Below are positions 20,672 to 31,595 of a stretch of DNA of 64,000 bases, piece by piece. Numbering within the stretch: the stretch's first letter is position 1; every line of letters begins with the position of its first letter. Source of the DNA: Paralithodes platypus (Eukaryota > Arthropoda > Malacostraca > Decapoda > Lithodidae). Position numbers and translations under genes: made by a program. The DNA lies in NCBI GenBank assembly GCA_032716605.1, contig CM064569.1, forward strand, positions 6,180,273-6,244,272, read 5' to 3'. Below the pieces are notes generated by a model. That model ran no database searches and was not told the DNA's origin. It saw only the letters and a program-made list of their open reading frames with translations.

Positions 20672-22009
20672 TGTTACGACCGGCACTACAAAATAAACAA
20701 GGGCACTTAATAATGGACTAGATGATAGGCTATATCTGCAACAACGGCCATTTGTTATATCTATTACAACGGTACGCTAATTTCAAACCCTCGAACTATT
20801 ACGCCGGTGAACAAAACACTTAAAACCCTCCAGAGTTAATTTACTGGATAACGCGGTATCAATTAACTGGGTTTTAGTGTACTTCTACAAAGGCTTTCCG
20901 GTGACGGCAAAGCCAACTCACAACATGAGTACTTACGTTACGAAAATGCTCTAAAGTAATAACAATGCTTGAATAAACTATCATAAGATTTAATAAAGGA
21001 AAATATGCATACGTTAACTTTAGTGTGAGTCTGTACTCAACACTAAACTCTACAATGCTCTATGAAAACACTGGAAGTCTAGTCCTACAGCAATCAGATA
21101 AGGAATCTTCTGAAAAGTTCTGATGCTCTAAGATGCTCGTTAATATAGAACAGCAATAATGCAGGGGCAGGACACCAAAGCGTGTATCTTAAATACACCA
21201 ATAAGTAGGATACATTATATATAACAAGGGAGTGCAACAACTCTGTGACAGCACTAATAATAACCACTCAACAGTACTTCCTTAGCCAACGTAACAGCCA
21301 AACTGGGTTGTGCACTATGCATCAACCTAGGCTAAAATAAGGCGTGAATAATTCCTAAAGCATACACAATGAAAGTTAATAAACACAATGCCGTCTTTCT
21401 CACTAATAAAGTCTAGCAGTGGCATAAAAGGTATGAGGAGACTAGGCAGAGCGCAAGCATGCTCGTAGCCTACTGTCTCCCCTTGAACAGATTTCCCTTA
21501 TGTTACGTTAAGTGACTTGGAGGCTCTCTTGGTAAGTCCAGATCTCTAGTATCTGTCTTGCCTGGCGCTCCACAAAGGTCAACAACATGAGGTAGCAATC
21601 ATACAGGTAAGGGTAGGCAAAAGCCCTTCACCTGTATACTGCTACACTCGCAAAGGAAAATATGCACAAGGGTTACAGGCTAGCTAGCTTCGTCGATGTT
21701 GTACAGGCTCTGACTGGCCACATACACAACTCAGACAACGACCAAAGATACCTTCCACTGTCTAGCATTAAATAATGGGCAAGAACAGCTCACTAATTAG
21801 AAGCACCCCAACACTAGGCTATCATATGACTATGACTCTAATGATCCCTAAAACTAGTGCAAACATATATGGAGAGCTGGTGCTGGTAATACGACTGGCC
21901 AACTATGGAAGTCGTATGCAGAACCAGAAGGGATAAGTAATTGAATAAAGAGATATTTTTTTTTTTAAAGAGACAATGAACGGAGGAAGGAAAAACACAG
22001 ATAAAACAA

Positions 22010-23868
22010 AAAGGTCCATGTGCCTAAAGGCATCCTCCATTCATAAAATGTTTGTAACAACTGGATTTAAACATTTGTAGATTGTAAGTTTGTGGAAAGC
22101 AATTCGAGGGAAGTGAATTCCAAACAGTAGTAGCTCTGGGGATAAATGAATTCTGATAAGCAGAAGTTCAGCATTGTGGAGGAGAAAGTGTAAATTCATG
22201 GGCGCTCTCAGCTGCCCCAGTTCTACGGGGAAAGATGTGGAGAGGCGGCACAATTGAAGCAAGTTCCTCGGAACAATTGCTGTGAAAATATCTGTAGAAT
22301 AATGCAAGGGATGCAACGTTTCTTCATATGGATAATGTAGGAAGGTCCTGTGTGATTGCAGGGTTATTGATTAATCTAATAGCTTTATTTTGAATTTTGT
22401 CCAACTGCCTCAATGCAACCACTCCACTTCCACCCCACAGAGGTGAACAGTAATCCATCTGAGAACGCACATGACTTTTATATATTACGGCCAACTGCTC
22501 GTCAGTGAAGAATTCTCGAACTCTGTAAAGGAGTCCCAGTTTTTTAGAGGCATTCTTAGCAATGCTTCTAACATAATGTGTCCAGGTCAAGTTAGTAGTT
22601 AATGTTACACCGAGAATGTCAATATTAGGGGAAGTGGGAATATTTACATCATTAAAAAATATATGGGAGTCAGTGAGATTCTGTAGGTTAGAAAATTGAA
22701 TGAACTTGGTTTTCTGTGCATTAAAAGAGACTAGATTCTTTTGTCCCCATTCATTAATTCTAGAAAGGTCCAGGTTCAGAGAAATTGCAGTGTTTATTTT
22801 TGAATTTATAAGATCGGGTTGGGTGAAAGAATTGGTAAATGTGAAGGAACTGTGGAGTGTTGAGTCATCTGCGTAGGAATGTATTGGATTATGAGTGGTA
22901 GATATGAGATCATTGATATGAATGAGGAACAGAGTTGGGGCCAAAACTGATCCCTGGGGAACACCAGCCTTTTATGGAGTGAAATTGAGAATAAAGGCCA
23001 TCTACCATTACACATATTTTTCTGTTATGAAGATAAGAAGAAATTAGTGGAACTAATGATGCAAGGCCGTAGTGTGACATCTTCGACAATAAGGATTGAT
23101 GCCAGACTCTATCAAATGCCTTTGATATATCCAGTGCTATTGTATGTGTTTCACCATGTTGGTATGTAGCTTGGTTGATTTGATGCGTAAGAAGGCAAAG
23201 AATGTCTGCAGTTGATCGACATCGTCTAAAACCATATTGCCTATCACTGATTAATTTATTATTCTCAAGATGCTTAATTATGTGATTATTTAATATAATT
23301 TCAAAGACTTTACCAAGAGTGGAAGTTATAGCTATTGGCACCTTTTTTAGGAACTGAATGGATGTTTGCTTCTTTCCAGGGTACTGGGAAGCATGAGGTA
23401 TGAGTACACAGACGGACATTTTTTGCCAATACAGGAGCGAGCACCAAGGAGCAATTCTTAAGTACTATTGGAGGAATTTCATCTGGACCAGGAGCCTTAT
23501 CTACTGAGAGATTCTGCAAAATAGTTTTGACATGTCTGGTGTGGATCTTAAGTGAGGGAATTTCATGCAAATTAAAAATAAGTACAGGGACATCTTGATT
23601 TATTTCATCTAAGGTTGAGTTCGTGGAGAAAATATCCGCAAGAAGGTTAGCTTTACCTCGTGGGTCACTTACAAGATTGCCAGTCGGAGATTTTAATGGT
23701 GGAATGGATGAAGCAGTAGTGAAGTTGGATTTGAATGAGTTAAGAGTAGACCAAAATATTTTGTTATCATTTGGATTATTTAGAAGTTTATTTGCCTGCT
23801 TGTGGAGAAAGTTTGATTTAGTTAGGTTTAATACAGTTTTGGCATGATTTCTGATGTTTCTAAAGTAA
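22010..23868 (-). pseudogene. LINE J reverse transcriptase and C-terminal domain
   Basis: RT blocks on the minus strand: SVDKAPGPDEIPPIVL (about 23500), SVPKKG, RQYGFRRCRSTADIL, motif A IALDISKAFDRVW (about 23130), a damaged motif B region (GWCSPGISFGP in place of a VPQGS-type block, near 22960), and motif C SYADDSTL (about 22870) with both Asp present. The C-terminal domain runs from DILGVTL through SQMDYCSPLWGGS to TTLWNSLP. Frameshifts lie near 23420, 22930 and 22320. Clade is not certain: it is APE-type and distinct from the CR1-like copies. Confidence 0.82.
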
Positions 23869-24355
23869 TTAACCCATAACTGTCGGGGCGCAACATAAGT
23901 CGAGTATAATAAATCTGGACTATCTGGCGGCGCTCGACATAGGTCGTGTGGCAATTTCAGCACGTAATGTTGCTGAGAGAGAGAGACAATTGGTGGCAGG
24001 AGAGTAGCGAGCGTATGACTGCTCCAGACCACCGCGGCGAACCTACTGACACGAATCCCACCTCCTCCCTCCCTCTCTCACTCGCTATATACGGAATTGT
24101 ATGGGGAAAGTGCCGAATTACATGTTTTTTGCACTCGCGTTGCACGGTTGTTGCAAGAAAACTAGCCATCATAAAAGGATCGTTATGGTGTCATTGGAAA
24201 GCTCTGTTTATGCCCTTTCAGGCATAGATACTTGTTTTACGCTCTGGGTCTTATTTAGGCATGAAAATGATCACGTAAACAGCCCTATTTTGGGTAAAAA
24301 CACCCCGCTGGTGGCTACATATTATATACCGCCTAGGCCGCTCGTAAGGTGTTAA
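23869..24355. mobile_element. Family D short TTAA element (D1, 487 bp)
   Basis: Ends TTAACCCATAACTG and CGCTCGTAAGGTGTTAA, with conserved interior (CATAACGATCCTTTTATGATGG on one strand; GCAACATTACGTGCTGAAAT on the other). Cutting it out with one TTAA lets the LINE J frame run on without a shift, so TTAA is the target duplication. Confidence 0.88.
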
Positions 24356-24797
24356 AGGCTTCATGTGTTTTTGATCTTGTGTATGCATTGTAGGCTATTG
24401 CTTTTTGTTCAGCTACTCTAGCACAATTATGGTCAAACCATTTAGGTGAATTAGATCTTTTACTGTACTTTTGATGAGGAATAAAAGTTTCCATTCCAAT
24501 TTTTACAAAATCTTGTATGTGGCTCAAGGTGGAGTGTGCATCATTAGAAAAGAAAGAGGTCCAGGGAATATCAATAAAGAAACCTTGAAGACCCGCCCAG
24601 TCTGCCCTATCATAATGCCATTTAGTCACCAAAACAGGTTCAGAGTGGGAAGGTGTGGTAGGTGATAGACAGGTGGCCTGTATCAGACAGTGATCAGAAG
24701 ATCCAAGCGGGGACCTCACTGTAACATCATAATTTTCTGAATTGGTTGTTAAAAATAAGTCCAGTAGGTGGGAATTATGATTAGGATTATCTGGTAC
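24356..24797 (-). pseudogene. LINE J endonuclease C-terminus and linker
   Basis: The minus-strand frame contains a VRSPLGSSDHCLI block, the last conserved motif of APE endonucleases, then a linker with WFDHNCARVAEQKA. It continues across the D1 insertion into the RT. Confidence 0.75.
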
Positions 24798-24839
24798 ACG
24801 GGTGGGTTGGTTGGTTGGTTGGTGGGTTGGTTGGTTGAG
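24798..24839 (+). repeat. (GGTT)n tract at LINE J 5' junction
   Basis: GGGTTGGTTGGTTGG lies between LINE J and the resumed LTR and is absent from the empty site at 32360. It may be untemplated sequence added at the 5' junction, or an expanded microsatellite. Confidence 0.6.
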
Positions 24840-25362
24840 TATAAAAAGGAAGAAGTTCAGAGAGGGAGAAAGTAGTATAGGGGGTTATATGGGGGACAGA
24901 TTGCAAAGGACATGTAGGACCAAGCACGCCGTGCCAAGCTCTGCAGGAGACACGCGGGTAGGAGCCCGCACCACCCTCCCAGGACAGCGGCCTCCAATCA
25001 CAGACCAGTACGTCATGAAGAGCAAGCGTCCTATGACGCAGCCAGGCCCGCCGGCCAATCAAGAGTGTGGGAAAACTCCTCCGAGCGAGGGAGGCACACG
25101 TACATACACACGCACATATTACCACCACGCTGCTCGCTCTCTTTCTCCCTATAACTTCACACAATGCATCTTATATTCTATCAATGATATAAAATGCTTC
25201 CAAGTGTCACAGACAAGAATAAAGACCACCACTGATCTGTCTGTGACAACATGAACTCTATGAAAGAAAGAACATCGTTCTACGATTATTGTAGCCCATA
25301 TCACTGCCCTGGCGAGCGCTAGCGAGTTACGAGTGCATTCTGGCAAGCTGGCCAGCGTAACA

Positions 25363-25790
25363 CCCCGCCCAAGATGTGGGACATTTCAGCCTCAGGTGAA
25401 CTCCACATCTGAGCAGACAGAATGCCCACCAACCCCGCATCACCCAGCTACTCTCCTAAGTTGTGAAAACAAGGCACGATCACAAACATAAAACACTGCA
25501 TTATAAAAACAAATCTGCACAACACTTCCCCAAAATAATAGCATCATAATAATTATATCATGCTCAACGAGCAAGCTTCACCAAGCCTAGCCTACTAAGA
25601 CAACAACTCAGAGTCTCTTAGATTCTTGCTGTGATATACTGCACTTATATACTATCAAAAAGAAAGAGTTTTTATGTGAGGTTTTTACATTTTTTAATAG
25701 TGTTTTTGGCGGCATTGCACTACAGGGGCAAGCCTAATTTTTCTCCACTCTTAAACAAACACTGACTGAACGGCGAGGGTGCTCCTTAAG
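25363..25790 (-). other. 3' non-coding region and polypurine tract of the minus element
   Basis: Read on the minus strand, CTTGGGCGGGG ends exactly at the 3' LTR start (25363-25373), a plausible polypurine tract. The stretch AACTCTTTCTTT and CTTGCCCCTRTAGTGCA recur after RNase H in the plus-strand relative near 63660-63730, which supports a conserved 3' UTR and no gene downstream of RNase H. Confidence 0.65.
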
Positions 25791-26573
25791 ACATAACCTC
25801 CCGTGACAAACAATCAGCCAGAACATTATCAGTGCCCTTAACATGCCACACATCCAACTTGTGTTCCGGCAGCAAAACAACACCTTGCACTGATAAACTG
25901 CCCAGTCCATCACAAGATTGGCACTTCTCTTCGCTCTCTGCGGTAACGGGGCCTGCCAATAACCTTTCACTATTTCCACCTTAGTGATAAACGAGGCAGC
26001 CCCGATGCGGTCTATGGTGTCGTCAACTCTGGGTAATGGATAGGCGTCTGTCAGGGATAATGCACCCACACTCTTGCAATCAACACAAACATGGATCTTA
26101 CCACTCAACTCAGGTTGCAAACTCACTGGCAACGGCTACTCACGATATCATTTATCCCTCAGACCCTTCTCCAACATGTAGTCTAGCTCTGCTTTCACGA
26201 CAGGCTGTTGAGCAGGATTTATACGGTAGGGAGCCAATTTGAGCCTTGCACTGTCTCCAGCTTCCATGTCGGATTCTACCCCGTACATCAGGCCTGGAGA
26301 ATCAACAAACATGCGGACGTACTGCCACAGCCTAGTAAACAGCTTCTCTTGGCGCTTAGGAACAAGAGGTTGCAACTTATCTCGAAGAACAACATGCCTA
26401 GTGCCCCTCCACAACCCAGCCGAGACCGCAGCTTCTAAACTATAGTCTCCCTCCTTCTCCACCTTCGTCCCTAGAACAGCCAGGTCATGAGAAGGACAAT
26501 CAGTACCACCTGTGCAGTCACTCCCATAGTTCATAATTGCTAAGGCTTCCCCGCCGATACCGTACATGCGCAC
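25791..26573 (-). pseudogene. RT and RNase H remnants of the minus element
   Basis: From 26573 downwards: a pre-RT segment (FVDSPGL, LAPYRINP, MLEKGL), then the RT start at 26132-25950 with DAYPLPRVDDTIDRIGAASF and motif A FITKVEIVKGYWQ, where the catalytic Asp is replaced by Glu. The palm and connection are missing. The end of RNase H appears in another frame at about 25850-25800 (DNVLADCLSR). The coding region stops there and 3' non-coding sequence begins, with no integrase after RNase H. Confidence 0.75.
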
Positions 26574-26590
26574 CCCCGCATTCCTTGCGA

Positions 26591-28085
26591 CTACATCTGC
26601 CTGCGCAGCATCACCGCGACATGGCCAGATACAGTCGGTCTATGGTAGGGCTGTTGCATATTACTAGAGCAGCATTGGGAGGCTATGCGACGACCGGGCG
26701 CATCCACTCTACAGCCAACCTCACCATTCTGCTCAATGTCCTGATTCTGACCACCACCCTTAGCAGCCATGGGTCGACCCTGACCTGACAACCATGCCAA
26801 AGCCTCGTCGCCCACCTTGAACCACCGAAACAACGAGGCCAACGGTCTACTCACACTCAAGTGACCTGTCAGCGGAACATCGTGCACCGCATGAGTTGTG
26901 AGGCCTGGGTGCTCGGCACAAACAGTGGGGTATGAACCGAGCAGGTGCTGGAGCGCTGCACACTGCTGCTCAGGCAGGTGCTCTAGTGCTTCCACAGCCA
27001 CCTGACTCGTGTCCCCCGCCCACTTCTCCGCCGAGACATGACAATCCCAACTCTCCTCCACCTGTGCCCCACTGCCCACCTCTCCTTCTCCACCTTGGCC
27101 GCTGCAGACCAACACAGGGACAGTAGGCTGCTCAGGTGGTTGCCTCACAAACTCCTTTAACAGGTTCACATGACATGCTTCGCCATCGTCGAGTTCAATA
27201 GCCCCGTTCCCACAACTCTCAAGACTAAGATCTTCTTGTTGTCCCTGGGAACTACTCTGTTGCCGAGTGCCATCACGCCCTACCATGTCACTAGGGGGGA
27301 CAGGTTCTGGGGCCACTCCGGAGCTTATCTGTGGTTCAAGTACCGAGTCACCAAGGAGTGTCGCTGGGTCCAAACTCTCAACCCGACCACCAGCCTCGAC
27401 TTTCTCCTTCCGGCCCTTCCTCCGCTGGTCTGGAACTTGGGTACTAGGCTGTGACACCTGAGCGGACTGAGATCTCTCGAGCCACTCTTGCTCCTCCCTA
27501 CTCGTGTCGGCCGCCCTCTCGGCAACGACTAAGGGTGGAACCTCGGAACTGGGCACCGCAAAGTCATTGCCGAGAAGGAGGTCGACCCCCTCAACTGGCA
27601 ATTTCTCCACCACACCCACATCCAACTCCCGTGTCACACCGTCCACCTCAAGCTCCACTCTGACCAGCGGGTAAGACCGCGTAGCATTGATGCCTTGAAC
27701 CACCACAACCCGAGCCGCGTTAATAGGCTTGCCAGTGAAATTCTTAACAAGTGTCTGGGAAGCGCCCATATCACGTAGCAACTCAAGCCTATGCTTCACA
27801 CCAGCCCACCTCACAGTGTCGTGCCCCCTATGACCACAAAAAACATCACGGACGGGTGACGAGCCCTCCTGCTGCTTCTGCACCGGCGATGACTTCGCAA
27901 CCGACTGTTTACCCCCGGCAAACGCGGAAGACCTCAAAGACACGCCAATGTTGCTCACTAGTGACACCACTGCTGTAGGCGGTGCGCTCGGACATGAGCG
28001 CACAATATGCCCCTTCTCATGACACTTGAAACACTCCACTTCGCTCTTGGATTTCCTCTGAGGTGAGGAAGGGCCCTGGCCTTTC
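26591..28085 (-). pseudogene. Zinc knuckle, protease and integrase-tail region of the minus element
   Basis: An open frame of 482 codons from 28039. It starts with a CCHC zinc knuckle (CFKCHEKGHIVRSC). An aspartic-protease region near 27750 reads LRDMGASQTL, with the active-site DTG changed to DMG; the downstream flap and LLLGNDF block are present. After a charged linker the frame jumps to CHVNLLKEF, typical of the C-terminal GPY/F module of integrase, so the integrase core is deleted. Next come a conserved QGGEGE tail and a pre-RT segment (YPTVCAEHPGLTTHAVHDVPLTG-like). Integrase thus precedes RT. Confidence 0.8.
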
Positions 28086-28320
28086 TTAACCCTCTCACAT
28101 CCGGACGCGATTTTTGAGCCTATTAGGGATACTTTAAATCCTTTGTTACCGTCAGGGATATCTATAAACCTTTAGTTTGTTTACTTCAACCTCTGCAGTT
28201 GTCTTTGAGTTAGCTGTGGGCAGAAAACTAATTTTGGAGAGGTAATTATAACAGTGAGAGTAATCTTTTTCTTATTGCTAATCTGGCAACCTCTGCATCC
28301 TATGGTCGTGAGAGGGTTAA
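28086..28320. mobile_element. Family C short TTAA element in gag (235 bp)
   Basis: TTAACCCTCTCACATCC at the left, GTCGTGAGAGGGTTAA at the right, interior as at 4610-4842. Removing it with one TTAA keeps the gag frame continuous on the minus strand, which proves the 4-bp TTAA duplication. Confidence 0.88.
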
Positions 28321-29708
28321 ACGGGAAGGGTTTCGACTTGGGTTCATAATTGGCAACAGTATTCTTAAATGGATAATTAGTTGTTGTGTCATTAATTCGG
28401 GGGGGGGGTGGAGTGGTACGCCCCTGGTTACCTGCCTCAGCTCTCTGTGCAGACCCGCACCCATGAATCAATGACACCCTAAGGTCAGCCAGCTCAGCCA
28501 CCTTCTGCAGAGTTTTTGGTTGCTTTTCTTTCAGGTTAAGAGTCAAGTCACTGCCAGTACATTTTAAAAATTGTTCCAGCAACACTAATTGTTTTACTGA
28601 ATCAAAAGTAGTTGCCTTCTCCGACCTCAACCAATTTTCAAATGCATCTGACAGCTCTCTAGCATGTTCCTGGAAAGTACTCTCCTTTCTTTTTGGAACC
28701 GCCCTAAACTTCAGCCTATAGGTCTCTGGCTGTAGCTCATACGCCCTCAGGACAGCCTCTTTTAACAACTCGTAATTCACACAGGAATCTAGGGGCAAAG
28801 CATCGTATGCCTAGAGTGCTTTCCCCGTCAATCGTGAAGAAACAAGGGCTGCCCACTTCTCCTCGGGCCATTGGTGCTCCTGGCACTTTTTCTCGAACCG
28901 GAGAAAAAATTCTGTAACTCCTAATTCATCAAACACTGGAACCAACTTAAGTAGATGCGACAGGGACTGGTCATGGGCTGGACCCCCCTGGACGACCCGG
29001 TTCCTCGTCACCTCTACACGAGTTTTCTCTAGGTCAACATCGGCACAATACCTTTCAGACTCAAACTTAAGCTCAGCCTCTCGCTGCTGCTGCTGCTGCT
29101 GCCTGAGCTCAGCCTCATGCTTTCGCTGCCCGAGCTCAGGCTCATACGTCCGCTGCTCGAGTTTCTGCCGCTCAAGCTCAGACTGCTGCTTAAGTTTGGC
29201 GAGCTCGAGCTGAAACAACATCTCGGAAGACAAACCCTGAGGAGGGGGTGCTACTATTGGGGACCCACCCCGTGAATCACCTAGAGGCATACCCAACCGC
29301 CAGCGGGCATCGGCCTGCGGGAACGTGCCCGGCTCCGGAACCCGAGGGGGCGCCACAATAGGAGTTGAGTGGAATGGGGGCTGGGACGAAGGTGCCCCAG
29401 TTCCCGCTCCACCCGAACCCCCATGCACCCCACCCAGCACACAGGCAACCAGCTCACCTCTCGACAAACCGCTAGTACCGGGAAACCCTAAGACCGTGGC
29501 CACACACTGCAGTCCGTACCGGTCTAGCCCCGACACACGATCCGCTGACACAGGCTCCTCCAAAAAATATCCGAGCATCCTCCTCATTGTTCACCACCTG
29601 AACGCCGCTTAACAACTCCACCTTCTCCACCTCCTCGCCTGCCTCTCGCACTGTGCCCTCACTATGCTCAGACCCGTCCAGTGACATGCTGGAGTCAACA
29701 AAAGACAT
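28321..29708 (-). pseudogene. gag of the minus element
   Basis: Structural gag protein of the LTR element. The likely start is MSFVDSSM at 29708, equivalent to the MSYTGSEE start of the plus-strand relative at 59399. A frameshift near 29550 leads into DRYGLQCVAT, a Pro/Gly-rich stretch, then a Gln/Glu-rich coiled coil (QSELERQKLEQR, 29150-29040). The capsid-like core follows (LSHLLKLVPVFDELGVTEFF, WAALVSSRLTGKAL, then a stop near 28810, and ELQPETYRLKFR). The zinc knuckle follows beyond the family C insertion. Confidence 0.82.
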
Positions 29709-29946
29709 TCTCAGTCAAGACAAAAGTAGCCAAACTCTTGCGTAGCTTTATTCACCAAAAAATATTAGAAGATGTTCTTGAGTGCAATACTAGGTCACCA
29801 ATAACTCCAACAAGTTCTATGTATCCTCAAAACAATGTCTACTGCCAACAATGCGAGAAATAAATTCAACCCCAAATGGCAATAAGATTTCTCCAAAAAA
29901 AAACTGCAATAATCAGTTCACTATATTCTGGTCTAAGGTCGCCATT
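29709..29946 (-). promoter_or_regulatory. Leader and primer-binding site of the minus element
   Basis: Immediately inside the 5' LTR the minus strand reads AATGGCGACCTTAG (29946 downwards). The TGG suits pairing to the CCA end of a tRNA; the same AATGGCGACCTTA follows the 5' LTR of the plus-strand relative at 59221. The tRNA identity was not determined. Confidence 0.65.
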
Positions 29947-29981
29947 TGATATGACCGGCACTACGAAATAAACAAGGGCAC

Positions 29982-30629
29982 TTAACCCGGCAAGCGCGAT
30001 AGGCCTCACGGAAGGCTTCCTATAGGGAACGCGATAGGCCTCACGGAAGCAAGACCATAAAAAAAGCCTTCCAAAAAAAAAAGGGCCTATCAAAACAAAG
30101 GATTTTGTCTCTAGGTGAGATAATTCCCCTCTAGTACTCATCCATGTGTTTCTCACCCCTCCCCCTCCCCTCCTTCCCCACCTTATTCCCCCCTCCCCCC
30201 CCCTCCTCAATTATCACCTATTTATCCTCTTATTATCATCATTTATCGGTTATTTTTCTCTCCCGCAATAATGTAGCACAAGTGGGTTGCATAAAAGATC
30301 GTTATGCAACACCCAGACACCGGCACACACCGTCCCGCTCGTCTCAGTTGACTCCCAGACAGCGAGAGGGGAGGGCTGCCTGTGGCTCTCTCTCGCCTGA
30401 GATTATGACCGGGTGGCCAATATCTTCGTTTTTCACCACCCAAATGCTTTTCCCACTTATTTTAGCACTTTTGAAGGTTCATATATACATCATATATGTA
30501 AAATAAAAGCATACCGAAAACAAATAATGCTTTATATTGTAAATATAACGAATTCTGTCAGAATCCAGGGCTAGAAATGCACAAATAACTACCCTAGCAC
30601 CTAGGTCTATATCGCGCTTGTCAGGTTAA
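29982..30629. mobile_element. Family E TTAA element (E1, 648 bp)
   Basis: Ends TTAACCCGGCAAGCGCGATA and TATCGCGCTTGTCAGGTTAA form terminal inverted repeats of about 16 bp. The 3' LTR at 20700-20715 shows the empty site with one TTAA. There is no coding capacity; the interior has a GGCCTCACGGAAG direct duplication and a C-rich stretch. A diverged copy is at 45566-46105. Confidence 0.88.
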
Positions 30630-31107
30630 TAATGGACTAGATGATAGGCTATATCTGCAACAACGGCCATTTGTTATATCTATTACAACGGTACGCTAAT
30701 TCCAAATCCTCGAACTATTACGCCGGTGAACAAAACCCTTAAAACCCTCCAGAGTTAATCTACTGGATAACGGGGTATCAATTAACTGGGTTTTAGTGCA
30801 CTTCTACAAAGGCTTTCCGGTGACGGCAAAGCCAACTCACAACATGAGTACTTACGTTACGAAAATGCTCTAAAGTAATAACAATGCTTGAATAAACTAT
30901 CATAAGATTTAATAAAGGAAAATATGCATACGTTAACTTTAGTGTGAGTCTGTACTCAACACTAAACTCTTCAATGCTCTATGAAAACACTGGAAGTCTA
31001 GTCCTACAGCAATCAGATAAGGAATCTTCTGAAAAGGTCTGATGCTCTAAGATGCTCGTTAATATAGAACAGCAATAATGCAGGGGCAGGACACCAAAGC
31101 GTGTATC

Positions 31108-31595
31108 TTAACACCTTAAGAGCGGCCTATGCGGTTTATTTATATGTACCGCCCAGCGGGGTGTTTTTAGCCAAAATAGGGCTGTTTACGTGATCATTTT
31201 CATGCCTAAATAAGACCCAGAACGTAAAACAAGTATCTATCCCTGAGCGGGCATAAACAGAGCTTTCGAATGACACCATAACGATCCTTTTATGATGGCT
31301 AGTTTTCTTGCAATAACCGTGCAACGCGAGTGCAAAAAGCATGTAATTAGGCACTTTCCCCATACAATTCCTTATATAGCGAGTGAGAGAGGTAGGAGGG
31401 AGGTGAGATTCGTGTCAGTAGGTTCGCCGCGGTGGTCTGGAGCAGTCATACGCTCGCTACTCTCCTGCCACCACTTGTCTCTCTCTCTCAGCAACATTAC
31501 GTGCTGAAATTGCCACTCGAGTTATGTCGAGCGCCGCCACATAGTCCAGCTTTATTAAATACGACTTATGTGGTGAGCCGCTAATTAAGGGTTAA
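31108..31595. mobile_element. Family D TTAA element (D2, 488 bp)
   Basis: TTAACACCTTAAGAGCGGCC at the left and GCCGCTAATTAAGGGTTAA at the right. The 3' LTR near 21190 has the uninterrupted sequence with a single TTAA. Same family as 23869, 39945 and 60716. Confidence 0.9.

Larger units (their letters stand above)
21953..24797 (-). mobile_element. LINE J (non-LTR retrotransposon), minus strand, inserted in the LTR
   Basis: 5'-truncated in the endonuclease domain; the 3' end carries an A tail (read as T-run at 21958-21966). The 5' LTR at 32360-32370 shows the uninterrupted target. A 5'-truncated copy of the same family at 37634-38250 is almost identical over its whole length. LINE J contains a family D element at 23869-24355, so the order of events is LTR element, then LINE J, then D. 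Confidence 0.88.
20672..25362 (-). repeat. 3' LTR (minus element), split by LINE J
   Basis: 20672-21952 plus 24840-25362 align with the 5' LTR; the 2.9 kb between is a minus-strand LINE insertion absent from the other LTR. The LTR carries CTGGCGAGCGCTAGCGAG close to its 5' end (25310-25327), the motif shared with short families A and B. Confidence 0.88.

Noticed and set aside
24787..25254. Overlapping ORFs (125-150 codons) in the LTR
   Set aside because: They lie within the LTR; the equivalent region of the other LTR (32226-32693) is open over different limits, and no domain is visible.
26932..27663. Plus-strand frames of 60-94 codons opposite the retrotransposon pol
   Set aside because: Shadows of the GC-richer coding strand; the minus strand carries recognisable knuckle, protease and integrase-tail motifs.
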